The notes under the pieces were generated by a model. It had not been told where the DNA came from. It did no database searches and saw only the letters and a program-made list of their open reading frames with translations. A DNA stretch of 64,000 nt from Streptomyces fulvorobeus (lineage in GTDB: Bacteria > Actinomycetota > Actinomycetes > Streptomycetales > Streptomycetaceae). Shown in pieces: positions 17,787 through 26,760 of this stretch. Made by a program: the position numbers and the translations under genes. Positions within the stretch are counted from its first letter, which is position 1. Every line of letters begins with the position of its first letter. Location of the stretch: the NCBI RefSeq assembly GCF_013167895.1, contig NZ_BLWC01000001.1:6324001-6388000 (forward strand), in the 5' to 3' direction.

Positions 17787-19525
17787 GGCTCGCAGAGAAT
17801 CAACGTGTTGCTTCCAGTGGTTCGGCTCGTTGGTGTGGTATGCGCATATCTGGCGAGGTCCGTGAACAACTCGGTCTGAAGTTCGCGGTGTTGTTCCCGC
17901 ACTTGGACGAGAGGCCGCGCCGTCTACTGATGGAGGCTGAGGCCAGGATCCTGGGCCACGGCGGGATCCGGGCGGTCGCCCAGGCGGCCCAAGTCAGCGA
18001 GACCACAGTCCGCAAGGGCGTGGACGAGCTGGAGGCCGGGGCGGAACCCCTGCGCCGGGTCCGCCGTCCAGGTGGCGGGCGCAAGCGGGCGGCCGAGGTG
18101 GATCCAGAACTGCGTCCCGCGCTGTTGGCGCTAGTCGAGCCCGACATGCGCGGGGATCCGATGTCGCCGCTGCGCTGGACGACGAAGTCCACCCGCAGAC
18201 TCGCCGACGAGCTCACCAGGCAGGGCCACCGTGTCTCGGCGGATACCGTCACTGACCTTCTGCGGGAGGAGGGATTCAGCCTCCAGGCCAACGCCAAGAC
18301 CCTCGAAGGTGCCCAGCATCCCGACCGGGATGCCCAGTTCCACTACATCAACGACCGGGCCGAGGAACACATGGGCGCTGGCGACCCGGTGATCAGCGTG
18401 GACACCAAGAAGAAGGAACTGGTCGGCCTCTACAAGAACGGGGGCAGTGAGTGGGGGCCGAAGGGAGCTCCGGCCCAGGTCAAGACCCATGACTTCCTGG
18501 ACCGGCAGGGCCCCGGCAAGGCGATCCCCTACGGGATCTATGACGTCGCCGCGAACACCGGCTGGGTCAGCGTCGGCACCGACCACGACACGGCAGCCTT
18601 CGCCGTTGCCTCGATCCGCCGCTGGTGGCAAGCCCGTGGCAGTCACGACTACTCGGGCCGCCCGGCTGCTGATCACCGCGGACGCGGGCGGCTCCATCGG
18701 ATACCGCACGGGCGCCTGGAAGACCGAACTTGCCACCCTGGTTGCCGAGACGGGCCTGGAGGTCACGGTCTGCCACATGCCTCCGGGCACCTCGAAGTGG
18801 AACAAGATCGAGCACCGGTTGTTCTCCCACATCTCTATGAACTGTCGTGGCAGGCCCCTGACCAGCCACGACGTCATCGTGAACAGCATCAAGGCAACCA
18901 CTACCCACACTGGGCTGAGAGTCCTCGCGGAACTCGACCCGGGCACCTACGACACCGGTATCAAGGTCACCGACACAGACATCGACGCACTACCCATGCA
19001 CCGCCACCGCTTCCACGGCGACTGGAACTACACCCTCCATCCACAACTCGACGACACGGCCGGCGCGGCCGAGGCCCACGGTCAGCCGGGGGTCTGCCGC
19101 CTCAGTCCCGAGCCCGCGGTCTGCGCAACCCGGAACTGACCGGCATGACCGAACCGGCACTGGATGAGCTCGTCGACCAGCTGTCTCAGAAACTCGATGC
19201 GCTCCGTGAACACGGGCGGTCACAGCACCGAGGAGGAGGCCGCATCCGGGCTCGCGGAGCCGGCGCCAAGGACAAGCTGACCACCGCCGACCGAGTCCAT
19301 GGCCACCGTTCTCTACCTGCGCAAACTCGGAACACGAGACCTGATCGCCCAGCTTCTCGGCGTCAACGGCAGCACCATCACCAGGGCCGTCCACCAGATC
19401 CAGTCCCTCCTTGCCGACCACGGCTGCACCGTTCGACCTTCAACAGCCAGGTTCCGCACACCCGCCGACGTCACCGCGTTCCTCACGAAAAGCGACCCCC
19501 CACAGAGATCAAGTCAGCATGTTGA
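17787..19525 (+). mobile_element. ISAzo13-family insertion sequence, transposase broken
   Basis: The transposase starts at 17840 (MRISGEVREQLGLKFAVL). It has the ISAzo13/Rhodopirellula-type DDE core: VISVDTKKKELVGLYKNGG, GIYDVAANTGWVSVGTDHDT, then after a frameshift near 18660 RLLITADAGGSIGYRTGAWK and PPGTSKWNKIEHRLFSHISM, ending HRFHGDWNYTLHP. A second shift near 19100 and a third near 19300 lead into a C-terminal extension (LTTADRV, then MATVLYLRKLGTRDLIAQLL). Other decayed copies lie at 1334-1620 and 13398-13514. Confidence 0.87.
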
Positions 19526-19595
19526 TTCGCTGCGAGCCTTAACGAGTTGGTGCGTGATAGCGGGCGAGGCGTCGTTGGCCTGTCCGGGGCTGTTT

Positions 19596-20390
19596 TCAGA
19601 TGTTGGTGGTGCGGTCGGAGACGAGGCCGGCGATGGCGCCGTAGGTGTCTGGCAGGCGGTCGCGGCGATGGGCCCAGCGCATCAGTTGCTTCCAGCGTTT
19701 GTGGTCGGCGAGGGCGTGTTCGACGGTGATGCGGTCGGAGGAGTGGCCGTGGCGGTCGCGTTCCCACTGTTCGGCTCTGCTGGGCAGTGCTCCCGGCGGC
19801 GGTTTTCTGGGTGGCGTGATCGCTTGCCCGTGATGGTCGCGACTGAGACCGAGGTAGCCGTCGTCCAGGAGGACCTCGATGTCGGGGAAGTGCGGGAAAC
19901 AGGCGGCGATGCCCTCGTTGCGGGTGGCCGTGGCGTCGTGCATACGTCCAGGTCTCAGGGCATCGGTCCACAACGTGCGGCCTCGCCAGTCGGCGACCAT
20001 GGTGGCCTTCATGGTGTTCTGTTTCTTCTTGCCGGAGATGAACGCACGGCGACCGCCGCGGTTGGCCGGTGGTCTGCGGACCCGGATCTCGGTGGCGTCC
20101 AGCCGTAGTTCGATGCCTTCGGCCTGGGCGCAGGCGAACACGTCCGTCAGCGTCCGAAGACGCAGGCCGGGGCGGTCGGGGACCGCGCACCCCCGCTCGG
20201 CCAGGAGCCGACGAATCTCCCCGATCGCGCGGGATGGTGGAGCGGTCGACGCCGAACAGGAGGCCCAAGACCGAGTGCGGCAGGTCGTGCCGCAGATGGA
20301 TCAGTGTGGCCGCCAGCCGGTCGATGAACACCAACTGGTGGCGGGCGCCGGCACCTGCAGCCCGCTTCCTGCCTCCGCCTCGTGCAGCAT
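19596..20390 (-). pseudogene. IS5-family transposase, frameshifted, inserted next to a tpg fragment
   Basis: Start MLHEAEAGSGLQ at 20390. In the next frame come GARHQLVFIDRLAATLIHLR and SVLGLLFGVDRST. After a further single-base shift the rest is complete: GIELRLDATEIRVRRPPANR, RAFISGKKKQNTMKAT, EVLLDDGYLGLSRDH and SSDRITVEHALADHKRWKQL. The DDE core is preserved, so decay is recent. Its 5' side abuts the truncated tpg copy, so the insertion probably cut that gene. Confidence 0.83.
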
Positions 20391-20418
20391 GGCGGCGGCT
20401 TTCGACACTGGCCTGCCA

Positions 20419-20712
20419 CGGCAGGCCGCCGCATCCGGCGGGATCACGGTGGAGACCCGGGCCCGCTTCGGATACTCCGCAGCGACCGGAACGACCGACG
20501 ACGGGCGGTTCCGCCGCCTCACCGTCAAGCTCCCCGCCGCATACGCGCAGCGCCTCTTCGACGCCCGCGACACGGGAGCCGGCGACCAGCAGATGCGTGA
20601 AATCATCGCCGAAGGGTTCAAGGAAGTGCACTTCCAGGACGGTGGTGGTCGCGCTATGGGGCTGTCGGACGTGGAATTCAACGACATCGATTATCTGGAT
20701 CAGGACTACTGA
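20419..20712 (+). pseudogene. tpg: Terminal-protein gene tpg, C-terminal fragment
   Basis: The last 97 codons (SGGITVETRARFGYSAATGT ... RLFDARDTGAGDQQMREII ... EVHFQDGGGRAMGLSDVEF) align over their length with the intact Tpg at 40426-40983 (STGGIIIDTRARLGYTAPIG ... EVYFQDGGRRAGSLDEVRF). The N-terminal half with the HTH is missing, cut off on the left by the IS5 transposase. It is a second, divergent tpg lineage rather than a recent duplicate. 20713-20924 holds no gene. Confidence 0.85.
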
Positions 20713-20924
20713 ATAGGAGCGGAAAGGAGGACCACGCAATTCCCGCCTGTGACTGGGCGCTTCATTTGGCGAGTGAGAGGTCGAGTCGGCGAGTTGAGCC
20801 TAAGACCGATAGGTCGGAAGCGGCGAACCGCGTCAGTCCAAGCACCTGACCAGATCGGATCGCAGCGGTCGGGCATTGCCGGGGTGCCTGCTGCCAGGGT
20901 TGGAGTCGAAAAGGGAGGTTCCTA

Positions 20925-21155
20925 ATGATCTCGGCACTCAGCCAACTTGTCGATCTTGTCGAGGAGGACACCTACTGCATCGACGTCCTCACTCAGGTCA
21001 GCGCCACCACCAAGGCGCTGCAGTCATTCGCCCCCACGATGATGGACGACCACCTTCAGTCCTGCGTGGCCGACGCCATCGCGCAGGGCGGCGACCAGGC
21101 CCAGAACAAGATCACCGAAGCGTCCCAGGCAATCGCCCGCATGGTCCGCTCCTGA
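20925..21155 (+). CDS. CsoR-like copper-sensing repressor, short N-terminus
   Basis: A 76-residue protein of the DUF156/CsoR family: LVEEDTYCIDVLTQVSATTK, then APTMMDDHLQSCVADAIAQG and EASQAIARMVRS. The Cys (YCID), His and Cys (DHLQSC) copper ligands are all present. Homologues carry about 15-25 more residues (RLKRIEGQVRGI helix) at the N-terminus; here this is replaced by MISALSQLV, so DNA binding may be impaired. The ribosome site GGGAGG lies 8 nt before the ATG. Metal genes and CsoR-type boxes lie 3-5 kb downstream. Confidence 0.85.
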   Translation: MISALSQLVDLVEEDTYCIDVLTQVSATTKALQSFAPTMMDDHLQSCVADAIAQGGDQAQNKITEASQAIARMVRS

Positions 21156-21183
21156 CCCACCGCAGACCGGCCGGGGCAGGCGG

Positions 21184-22041
21184 TCAGTTCTGCGCGGCAC
21201 CTTCGCGTTCGGCGGTGACCAGCCAGGAACTGCTCCGCAGCCACACAGTGCCGTCCGCCTCATGACGCTGCAGGGCGGCCGTCAGCGCCTGGCGGGCCTC
21301 GTCCTGCTCGGGCGGGGTCACTTGGTCGAGCAGATGGCGTCCCGGACCGGTGCCCAGCAGGAACGCCGCGGCATCTGCCGCGTCGACTCCCCACTTCCCC
21401 GGTACCTCAATGCGCTCCACGTCAATGCCGGTGAACCCGCCCGCCGTGAGCAAGCTGCGGATGCGGTCGGGATCGGTGAGCGAGAACATGCCGGGACCGG
21501 CAGGGTTCCCGAAGCCGCCGAGCGGAAGGATGCCCTTGAGTGAGGCCAGTGCCTCGAGCTACTCGTTGGCATCGGCTTCGGCCGCGCAGATGAAGGCCAG
21601 CCGGCCGCCGGGACGCAGTGCGCGGTGGAGGTTGGCAAACGCGGCGATGGGGTCGGCGAAGAAGGTCATGCCGTACCGGCTGATGACCGCATCGAATCCT
21701 GCGGCTTCCAGCGGGTGGACTTGTGCGTCGCCCTGAACGAAGGAGACGTTCTCCACTCCTTCGTTCAGGGTGCTCTCGCGGGCCTTGTCCAGCATCGGGC
21801 CCGACAGGTCGAGTCCGAGCGCCCGGCCGCGACCGGCGCGTCGGGCGGCGAGGCGGGTAGTGCGGCCGGCTCCGCAGCCGATGTCCAGGACGGAGTCGGT
21901 TTCGGAGATGGCCGCGGCGTCCAGGAGGGGCTGGTTGAAGCCGTCGTTGACGGCGTCCCACCGTTCCTGGCTGCGGGCCCACTGCGCACCCTCGTAGCCG
22001 TTCCACGCCTCGGCCTGCGCGGTGTTGGCGAATTGACCCAT
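21184..22041 (-). pseudogene. SAM-dependent methyltransferase interrupted by one in-frame TAG
   Basis: ATG 22041 (MGQFANTAQAEAWNGYEGAQ) has a strong ribosome site (GGAAGGGAG). The class I methyltransferase core is complete: VLDIGCGAGRTTRLAARRAG (motif I), GLDLSGPML, VQGDAQVHPLEAAGFDAVIS. At 21559-21561 a TAG interrupts ADANE-LEALASLKGI, where homologues have Trp (TGG to TAG is one change). The same frame then continues to a normal C-terminus ending 21184 (SSSWLVTAEREGAAQN). It is divergent from a TetR gene with two operators between, so it is the likely TetR target. Confidence 0.85.
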
Positions 22042-22086
22042 GGGTGAACTCCCTTCCGCCGGGGCGCGGTATGGCGCCCCGGCCCT

Positions 22087-22129
22087 AGTATGGGCAAGCG
22101 CCCAAACAGTATGGGCGTTCGCCCATACT
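22087..22129. promoter_or_regulatory. Two tandem operators for the TetR regulator
   Basis: AGTATGGGC-GTTC-GCCCATACT (22108-22129) is a perfect 9-bp inverted repeat. AGTATGGGC-AAGC-GCCCAAACA (22087-22108) is an imperfect copy 21 bp to the left, sharing one base. They sit in the gap between the divergent methyltransferase and TetR starts, as expected for autoregulated TetR control; the 21-bp offset is two helical turns. Confidence 0.85.
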
Positions 22130-22157
22130 TGCAATGGGTCAGCGGAAAGGGGCTGTT

Positions 22158-22745
22158 GTGTCACCTCGTGGAGTGGCGATTCCAGACTTGCGTGAGCGGT
22201 TGTTCGCGGCCGCGGAACGGGTGGTGGCCCGCGACGGCGCTGCGGCCTTGACCAGCCGCGCGATCACCGCAGAGGCGGGCTGCGCCAAGGGCGTCCTGCA
22301 CACGCACTTCGCCGGCCTGGACGAGTTCGTCGCCGAGCTGCTTCTGGACCGGTTCGCCTGCAGCGCCCGTGACGCCGCGGCGCTGCAGGCCAAGGTGGGG
22401 CAGGCCACGGTTGCGGACAACCTCCAGGAGGTCGTCCTTGCCCTGCTGGACTCCCTGCCTCCCGCGGTGGTGGGACTGGCGATGACCCGCCCGGCAGCCG
22501 CGCTGCACACCCGAGAGGGTTTTCAGTCCGGGGCGCCCGCGTTCGACGCGATCCAGCACGCCTTCACCGCCTACCTGCGGGCGGAGCAGCGCGGAGGCCG
22601 GCTGCCCGTCGGCGCCGACGTTGCCACCGTCGCGCTCGCGCTCGTCGGCACGACCCACCACCTGCTGATGACCCGTACTCCCGGACAGGGCGAGGAGGCG
22701 CAGGCGACCACGCAGCGACTGCTGGCCGTACTCCTCGGCGGCTGA
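22158..22745 (+). CDS. TetR-family transcriptional repressor
   Basis: GTG 22158 has a good ribosome site (GGAAAGGGG, 6 nt). The alternative ATG at 22134 lies almost inside the operators and has none. The N-terminal HTH is RLFAAAERVVARDGAAALTS followed by RAITAEAGCAKGVLHTHFAG. The C-terminal ligand domain is Ala/Leu-rich. 195 residues, normal for TetR. It is predicted to repress itself and the methyltransferase through the tandem sites at 22087-22129. Confidence 0.92.
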   Translation: MSPRGVAIPDLRERLFAAAERVVARDGAAALTSRAITAEAGCAKGVLHTHFAGLDEFVAELLLDRFACSARDAAALQAKVGQATVADNLQEVVLALLDSLPPAVVGLAMTRPAAALHTREGFQSGAPAFDAIQHAFTAYLRAEQRGGRLPVGADVATVALALVGTTHHLLMTRTPGQGEEAQATTQRLLAVLLGG

Positions 22746-22834
22746 GCAGCGGCAGCTGCCGCAGTCCCGAGCACCGGGTGTCCCTGTCCGTCCCTGGGTC
22801 CCCGTGGCGGTCTGCAGGGCGGTCGCCGCCGGAT

Positions 22835-23785
22835 TCACTCCGGCAGGGACCTTCGGGCGCGCGGGTCGGGCGGCTCGGTGTCCGGTGTTCGTGTGGCCCC
22901 CTTGGTGCACGGTGGTCCAGGTGCGGCCGCCGTCCTTGGACTCGTGTACGGCGTCGTTGCTGTCGGCGGCGAGGAGGTGGTCGGGGCGGACCGGATTGAG
23001 CACAGAGCCCTGCACGCCGTCCGGGAGGCGGCCGCGTTCGGTCCAGGAGATCCCGTCGCCACTGGAGAATGCCTTGCCGTCCATGGTGAGAGCGGTCAGC
23101 TGGCCGGCAGCCGGCTGTTCCACGGCGGACAGGGCCGGCGCGCCGGGTACGGGCCGGAAGGTGGCGCTGCTGTCGGTGCTGTGCAGCAGCCCGTCGCGGC
23201 TGGTCGCCCATAGCTCCTGCGGGTCTGGCGTGGGCGGCGAGGTCCCCGGCCGGGATCTTCGCGCGTCGCTGCCATGTGGCGCCGGCGTCTGTGCTTGCCC
23301 AGACCTGCGAGGTCTGGCTTTCGAGGCCGCAGAGGATGGGTCCGGCCTGTCGGAGGGAGTGGAAGTCGGCTTCGCCTGTGGCGGAGACGGTGCTCCAGGC
23401 ATGGCCGGCGTCGGTGCTGCGGATCAGGCCCAGATGCGGTCTGGCTGCGGCGGGGTCGGTGGGTGAGGGGTGGCCGCTGGCGAGGAAGGTGCGCGGGCCG
23501 GTGACGGTGAAGCCCATCGTGTCCTGGTAGCGGTCGGCGATCGGTGCCGCGCCGGCGGGGGTGAGGCGGAAGACGCCGAGGTGTCCGGCGGCGTACAGAG
23601 TGCCGTCGGCCGGGTCGACGCCGAGACCGTGCAGGTGCCCGGTCCCCGGGTCGGTATCGCTCGTCGCACCGGCCTTACCCTGCGCGGGCCCGGTGCCGGG
23701 GGGGCGAGCAGGCGGTCAGCAGCAAGGCGCCGGCCGCCGCGGCGGCCCCGAACGCGGCAATGCGGAAACGGAGGCGGATGGTCAT
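22835..23785 (-). pseudogene. F510_1955-like BNR/beta-propeller lipoprotein, frameshifted
   Basis: The start at 23785 gives a lipoprotein signal (MTIRLRFRIAAFG ... LLLTACSPP, lipobox LTAC). A C7 run near 23700 breaks the frame. The next frame gives TGHLHGLGVDPADGTLYAAG, GFTVTGPRTFLASGHPSP and STDAGHAWSTVSATGEADFH. Another shift near 23230 leads to ELWATSRDGLLHSTDSSATF and ESKDGGRTWTTVHQGG. BNR-like (S/T)xDxGxxW motifs support the propeller call. The 3' end runs towards the TetR gene and looks eroded. Homologues often sit with DUF305 and copper genes, as here. Confidence 0.75.
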
Positions 23786-23829
23786 GTGTGAGTCCAAAAC
23801 ACTTGAGGGGGAGAAAGACTGGCAGGCCG

Positions 23830-23865
23830 CGGGTGCGGGCAGTCGTTGCCGGCTGCCCGCACCCG
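23830..23865 (-). terminator. Strong hairpin terminator after the DUF305 gene
   Basis: CGGGTGCGGGCAG pairs perfectly with CTGCCCGCACCCG around a 10-nt loop, 17 nt beyond the DUF305 stop. No U-run is present, as usual in Streptomyces. Confidence 0.75.
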
Positions 23866-23882
23866 AGGTGTGGTGATGCGGC

Positions 23883-24509
23883 TCAGCTCTTCCCGAGGAG
23901 GGTGTTCATCCTGGCGATCTCCGCGCTCTGGGACGTGATGATCGCCTGGGCCATGTCCTTGGCGGGCTGGTAGGTGCCGTCTGCCTGCTCGGTCTTGGCC
24001 ATGGCGACGGCGCCTTCGTGGTGCTTGACCATCATGGTCAGGAAGGCGGTGTCGAACGCCTTGCCTGAGGCCGGTTCCAGCTGGTTCATCTCCTGGGCCG
24101 CCATCATCCCGGCCATGTCGTGCCCCTCGTGGCCGGCGCCCTCGGCCGGGATCTGCTCGCCCCAGGAGGTCAGCCAGCCGGTCAGGGTCTTGATCTCCGG
24201 GTCCTGGGCCTTCTTGATCTCAGCGGCCAGCTTCTTCACCTCGGCCGACTCGGCGCGCGTCGCGGCGAGGTCGGCCATCTCGATGGCCTGACGGTGGTGG
24301 GGGATCATCCCCTGCGCGAACGCGGTGTCGGCGGCGTTGTGGTCGCCCTGCTGTGCGGGGGTGGAAGCGGCCGGGGAGGCCGCGTTGTGCCCGTTGTGGG
24401 CCGAGCCGCTGTCATCGCCGTTGCCGCCGCACGCGGCGAGGGCGAGGGCGGCGGTGGCGGCCGCGGCCACGGCGGTGGCGCGGCGGATCAGGGAACGCTT
24501 GGTGCTCAT
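23883..24509 (-). CDS. DUF305 lipoprotein
   Basis: ATG 24509 (MSTKRSLIRRATAVAAAATA) has AGGAG 8 nt upstream. Lipobox LAAC, then a low-complexity Gly/Ser/His linker. Two DUF305 repeats follow, each with the paired His: GMIPHHRQAIEMADLA and MMVKHHEGAVAMAKTE, plus a Met/His-rich middle (GHEGHDMAGMMAAQEMNQLE) that could bind copper. It is anchored outside the membrane. It lies between a BNR lipoprotein and DUF6153/DUF4396 genes preceded by CsoR-like boxes, so a copper role is inferred. Confidence 0.92.
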   Translation of the reverse strand: MSTKRSLIRRATAVAAAATAALALAACGGNGDDSGSAHNGHNAASPAASTPAQQGDHNAADTAFAQGMIPHHRQAIEMADLAATRAESAEVKKLAAEIKKAQDPEIKTLTGWLTSWGEQIPAEGAGHEGHDMAGMMAAQEMNQLEPASGKAFDTAFLTMMVKHHEGAVAMAKTEQADGTYQPAKDMAQAIITSQSAEIARMNTLLGKS

Positions 24510-24611
24510 GGTGCAACTCCTGCGGTGAAGCACGCGCGCGTCTGCGGGCGTGCGGAGGTAGGGCGAGGCCGAGGGCTCGCCGGCCCTTGGAGGCCGGGGC
24601 CGGGGGCCGCC

Positions 24612-25046
24612 CTACATGCGCAGGAGTTGCAGTTCACTCAGTGACGGCGGTGCCCGCCCGCAGGCAGTGGCGCCGGGGATGACCCCGTGCGCTGGGACCG
24701 CCTGGGCTTGCACGTGGCCGGGCAGGACCGCTGGCGCGGGCAGAACCGGCGCGCCGGCCGTGCCGGTGGCGGAGCACGTCGCATCGGCGTGCTCCGCGTG
24801 CCCGCTGCCTCCGCTGTCGGCCGGATCGTCGGCATGGACGCACCCGTTCGGGCATGCGGCATCGTCGGCGATCGCCTTCTCGTGGTTGGCGGTCGGCTCG
24901 TGGTGGGAAGAGGCCGCCGCGTGTGCGGCAGCCGGCGCCGGCCCCAGGCCGTGCATGGCCACCAGCCCCGCCACTACGGCTAGGACGAGGAGCAGGTAGG
25001 AGCGCAACCCGAAAGGCTTTACTGCTCGTACCACCTGGCCGTCCAT
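24612..25046 (-). CDS. DUF6153 membrane/exported protein
   Basis: ATG 25046 (MDGQVVRAVKPFGLRSYLLL) gives 144 residues. One N-terminal helix (SYLLLVLAVVAGLVAMHGLG) is followed by a His- and Cys-containing extracytoplasmic region (HAAASSHHEPTANHEK, CPNGCVHADD) and the characteristic DUF6153 C-terminus SLSELQLLRM. An imperfect CsoR-like box (25111-25130) lies upstream. Function is unknown; His/Cys content and neighbours suggest copper. Confidence 0.82.
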   Translation of the reverse strand: MDGQVVRAVKPFGLRSYLLLVLAVVAGLVAMHGLGPAPAAAHAAASSHHEPTANHEKAIADDAACPNGCVHADDPADSGGSGHAEHADATCSATGTAGAPVLPAPAVLPGHVQAQAVPAHGVIPGATACGRAPPSLSELQLLRM

Positions 25047-25110
25047 GTGCGCATCGTAAGCGGGCCCCTTGGCGGGCGGCGAGGCGAGGGTCGGATGCCG
25101 CCCGTGAGAA

Positions 25111-25130
25111 GTACCCTCGGGGGGTATGAC
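25111..25130. promoter_or_regulatory. Imperfect CsoR-like box upstream of DUF6153 gene
   Basis: GTACCCTCGGGGGGTATGAC has the TACCC...GGGTA shape of CsoR operators but with mismatched arms. It lies 65 bp upstream of the DUF6153 start on the minus strand. Confidence 0.5.
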
Positions 25131-25310
25131 ATTCAAGGAACGCAGGCTCCTGCGTCCCTTGCGCGCCTGGAGCCGACGTCCCCTCTCATGCGCGCGCTCT
25201 CGGGCGATGGGCACATCCATGCCGCCCGCAGGTCGCTCACTCCATCCGAGGGCGCGGCCGGAAGTGTGCGGCGCCAAGGCCCCGATGCAGGATCCGAGAC
25301 CCCATCTTGC

Positions 25311-25330
25311 GTATACCCCCAGGGGTATAC
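25311..25330. promoter_or_regulatory. CsoR-type copper operator upstream of DUF4396 gene
   Basis: GTATACCCCCAGGGGTATAC is a 20-bp palindrome with a single mismatch at the centre, matching the known pattern of CsoR operators (TATACCCC...GGGGTATA). It ends 46 bp before the ATG at 25377, so binding would block the DUF4396 promoter. Confidence 0.85.
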
Positions 25331-25376
25331 GGTGGACGTGACCCGCAGGGGCGGGTCACACTGGACGGGATTGGGG

Positions 25377-25907
25377 ATGACGGTCATGGACCACAGCGCT
25401 CACCACACCAGCACCGCACACGACCACGACGCGCACATGGCGCACGCGGGTCACGCCGGGCACCAGATGGGCGGGGTGACGTGGAGGGCCGCAGCGAAGG
25501 CGACGCTGCACTGCCTGACCGGATGTGCCATCGGCGAGATCCTCGGCATGGTCATCGGCACCGCCCTGATGTGGGGCAATGTCCAGACGATGATCCTGGC
25601 GATCACCCTCGCGTTCGTCTTCGGCTACTCCTTCACCCTGTTCGCGGTCCGCAAGGCGGGCCTGGGCTGGAAGAGCGCGATCAAGGTCGCACTGGCCGCC
25701 GACACCGTCTCGATCGCGGTGATGGAACTCGTCGACAACGGCATCATCGCCCTGACGCCCGGCGCGATGGACGCCCACCTGTCGGACGCACTGTTCTGGA
25801 CGGCCCTCCTGGGCGGCTTCGCCGTGGCCTTCCTGATCACCACACCGGTCAACAAGTGGATGATCGGCCGCGGCAAGGGCCACGCCGTCGTCCACGCCTA
25901 CCACTGA
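25377..25907 (+). CDS. DUF4396 membrane protein with His-rich N-terminus
   Basis: A 176-residue protein. The N-terminus is rich in His (DHSAHHTSTAHDHDAHMAHA), suited to metal binding, followed by the DUF4396 core with four helices: CLTGCAIGEILGMVIGTALM, TMILAITLAFVFGYSFTLF, VALAADTVSIAVMELVDNGI and ALFWTALLGGFAVAFLITTP. ATG 25377 and ATG 25386 are both possible starts; the latter has GGGGA at 8 nt. The CsoR-type operator upstream makes copper induction likely. Confidence 0.9.
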   Translation: MTVMDHSAHHTSTAHDHDAHMAHAGHAGHQMGGVTWRAAAKATLHCLTGCAIGEILGMVIGTALMWGNVQTMILAITLAFVFGYSFTLFAVRKAGLGWKSAIKVALAADTVSIAVMELVDNGIIALTPGAMDAHLSDALFWTALLGGFAVAFLITTPVNKWMIGRGKGHAVVHAYH

Positions 25908-25919
25908 CCCGGCCGTACT

Positions 25920-25965
25920 GCGACGGCGCCTGGCCGCACCTCACGGTGCGGCCAGGTGCCGTCGC
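25920..25965 (+). terminator. Long hairpin terminator after the DUF4396 gene
   Basis: 21-nt arms with one mismatch (GCGACGGCGCCTGGCCGCACC pairing with the segment starting GGTGCGGCCAGG) around a TCAC loop, 12 nt beyond the stop. Confidence 0.85.
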
Positions 25966-26073
25966 GTCCAGAGGCGGAGAATGGAGGTACCGGGGGCCTT
26001 CGACGGCGGCCGACCCGGATCCGCCGGCCCCGCAGGGAACGGAGGCCGGTCGAAGAACCCCCGAGGCCGGGTC

Positions 26074-26384
26074 ATGGCCCAGCTGGTCGAGAACAACACG
26101 AAATACGAACGCAGCGGCCAGGGAGTCTTCAGCTCCCGGGACGAAGTCGAGTTCGGCGGTGAGCTCGACTCCATGCCCCTGTGGTTCCTGCTCTACGAAC
26201 GAAACGAAGAAGACGGCACGCTCTCCGCAGAACTTTCCAGCCCCAAAAAATGGAGGGGAAGTACGTGAATGAGTGGAGTGAGCGTCTGCCGCTCTTCACC
26301 CGAACCGACCCGGGCCTCGACATTTCCCTCCTGGACGCACCCGACGGCGGCGACCTGGACTTCGAGGTCAGGAAAATCGACTAA
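26074..26384 (+). CDS. Hypothetical protein with frame change at an A6 run
   Basis: From ATG 26074 the frame reads MAQLVENNTKYERSGQGVFS, SRDEVEFGGELDSMPLWFLL, YERNEEDGTLSAEL, then reaches CCCCAAAAAATGG near 26250 and soon stops (WRGST). In the adjacent frame the sequence continues sensibly as KKMEGKYVNEWSERLPLFTR and ends LDFEVRKID at 26384. The two halves look like one acidic cytosolic protein of about 103 residues. The A6 run could be a polymerase slippage site, a mutation or a read error. I do not recognise a family with certainty. Confidence 0.55.
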
Positions 26385-26485
26385 ACACGACAGGAGCTGG
26401 GGAAAGTGTTCACCCCCGAACGACTGGTACTGGCACGCAAGCGATGACGCATGACGCTCGCGGCACTAATTCCTAATGCGGTCTG

Positions 26486-26760
26486 TCAAGCCGCTAGAGC
26501 GGTGGGTGGCAGAGGTTCGTAGGTTCGTCCGTCGCGGAGGAGGGCCCAGAGGACGCTGACGCGGCGGCGGGCCAGGGCGAGGACGGCTTGGATATGGCGC
26601 TTACCTTCGGCTCGTTTGCGTTCGTAAAACCGGCCGGACTCGTCGCAGTGACGGATGCTGAACAACGCGGAGATGTAGAAGACGCGTTGTAGGCGGCGGT
26701 TGTAGCGCCGTGGCCGGCGGAGATTGCCGCTGATCTTGCCGGAGTCGTGGGGCCTTACGT
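26486..26760 (-). pseudogene. IS110-family transposase C-terminal fragment
   Basis: The minus frame reads KISGNLRRPRRYNRRLQRVF, YISALFSIRHCDESGRFYER, KRAEGKRHIQAVLALARRRV and SVLWALLRDGRTYEPLPP to a stop at 26486. This is the typical IS110 (Transposase_20) C-terminal end. The catalytic DEDD half is absent. Confidence 0.82.

Noticed and set aside
19140..19525. Separate second gene of the ISAzo13 element
   Set aside because: Frame analysis suggests it is the C-terminal extension of the same broken transposase rather than an independent gene.
22761..22775. GCGGCAGCTGCCGC near the TetR stop as a terminator
   Set aside because: Palindrome without a loop; cannot form a stable hairpin of terminator type.
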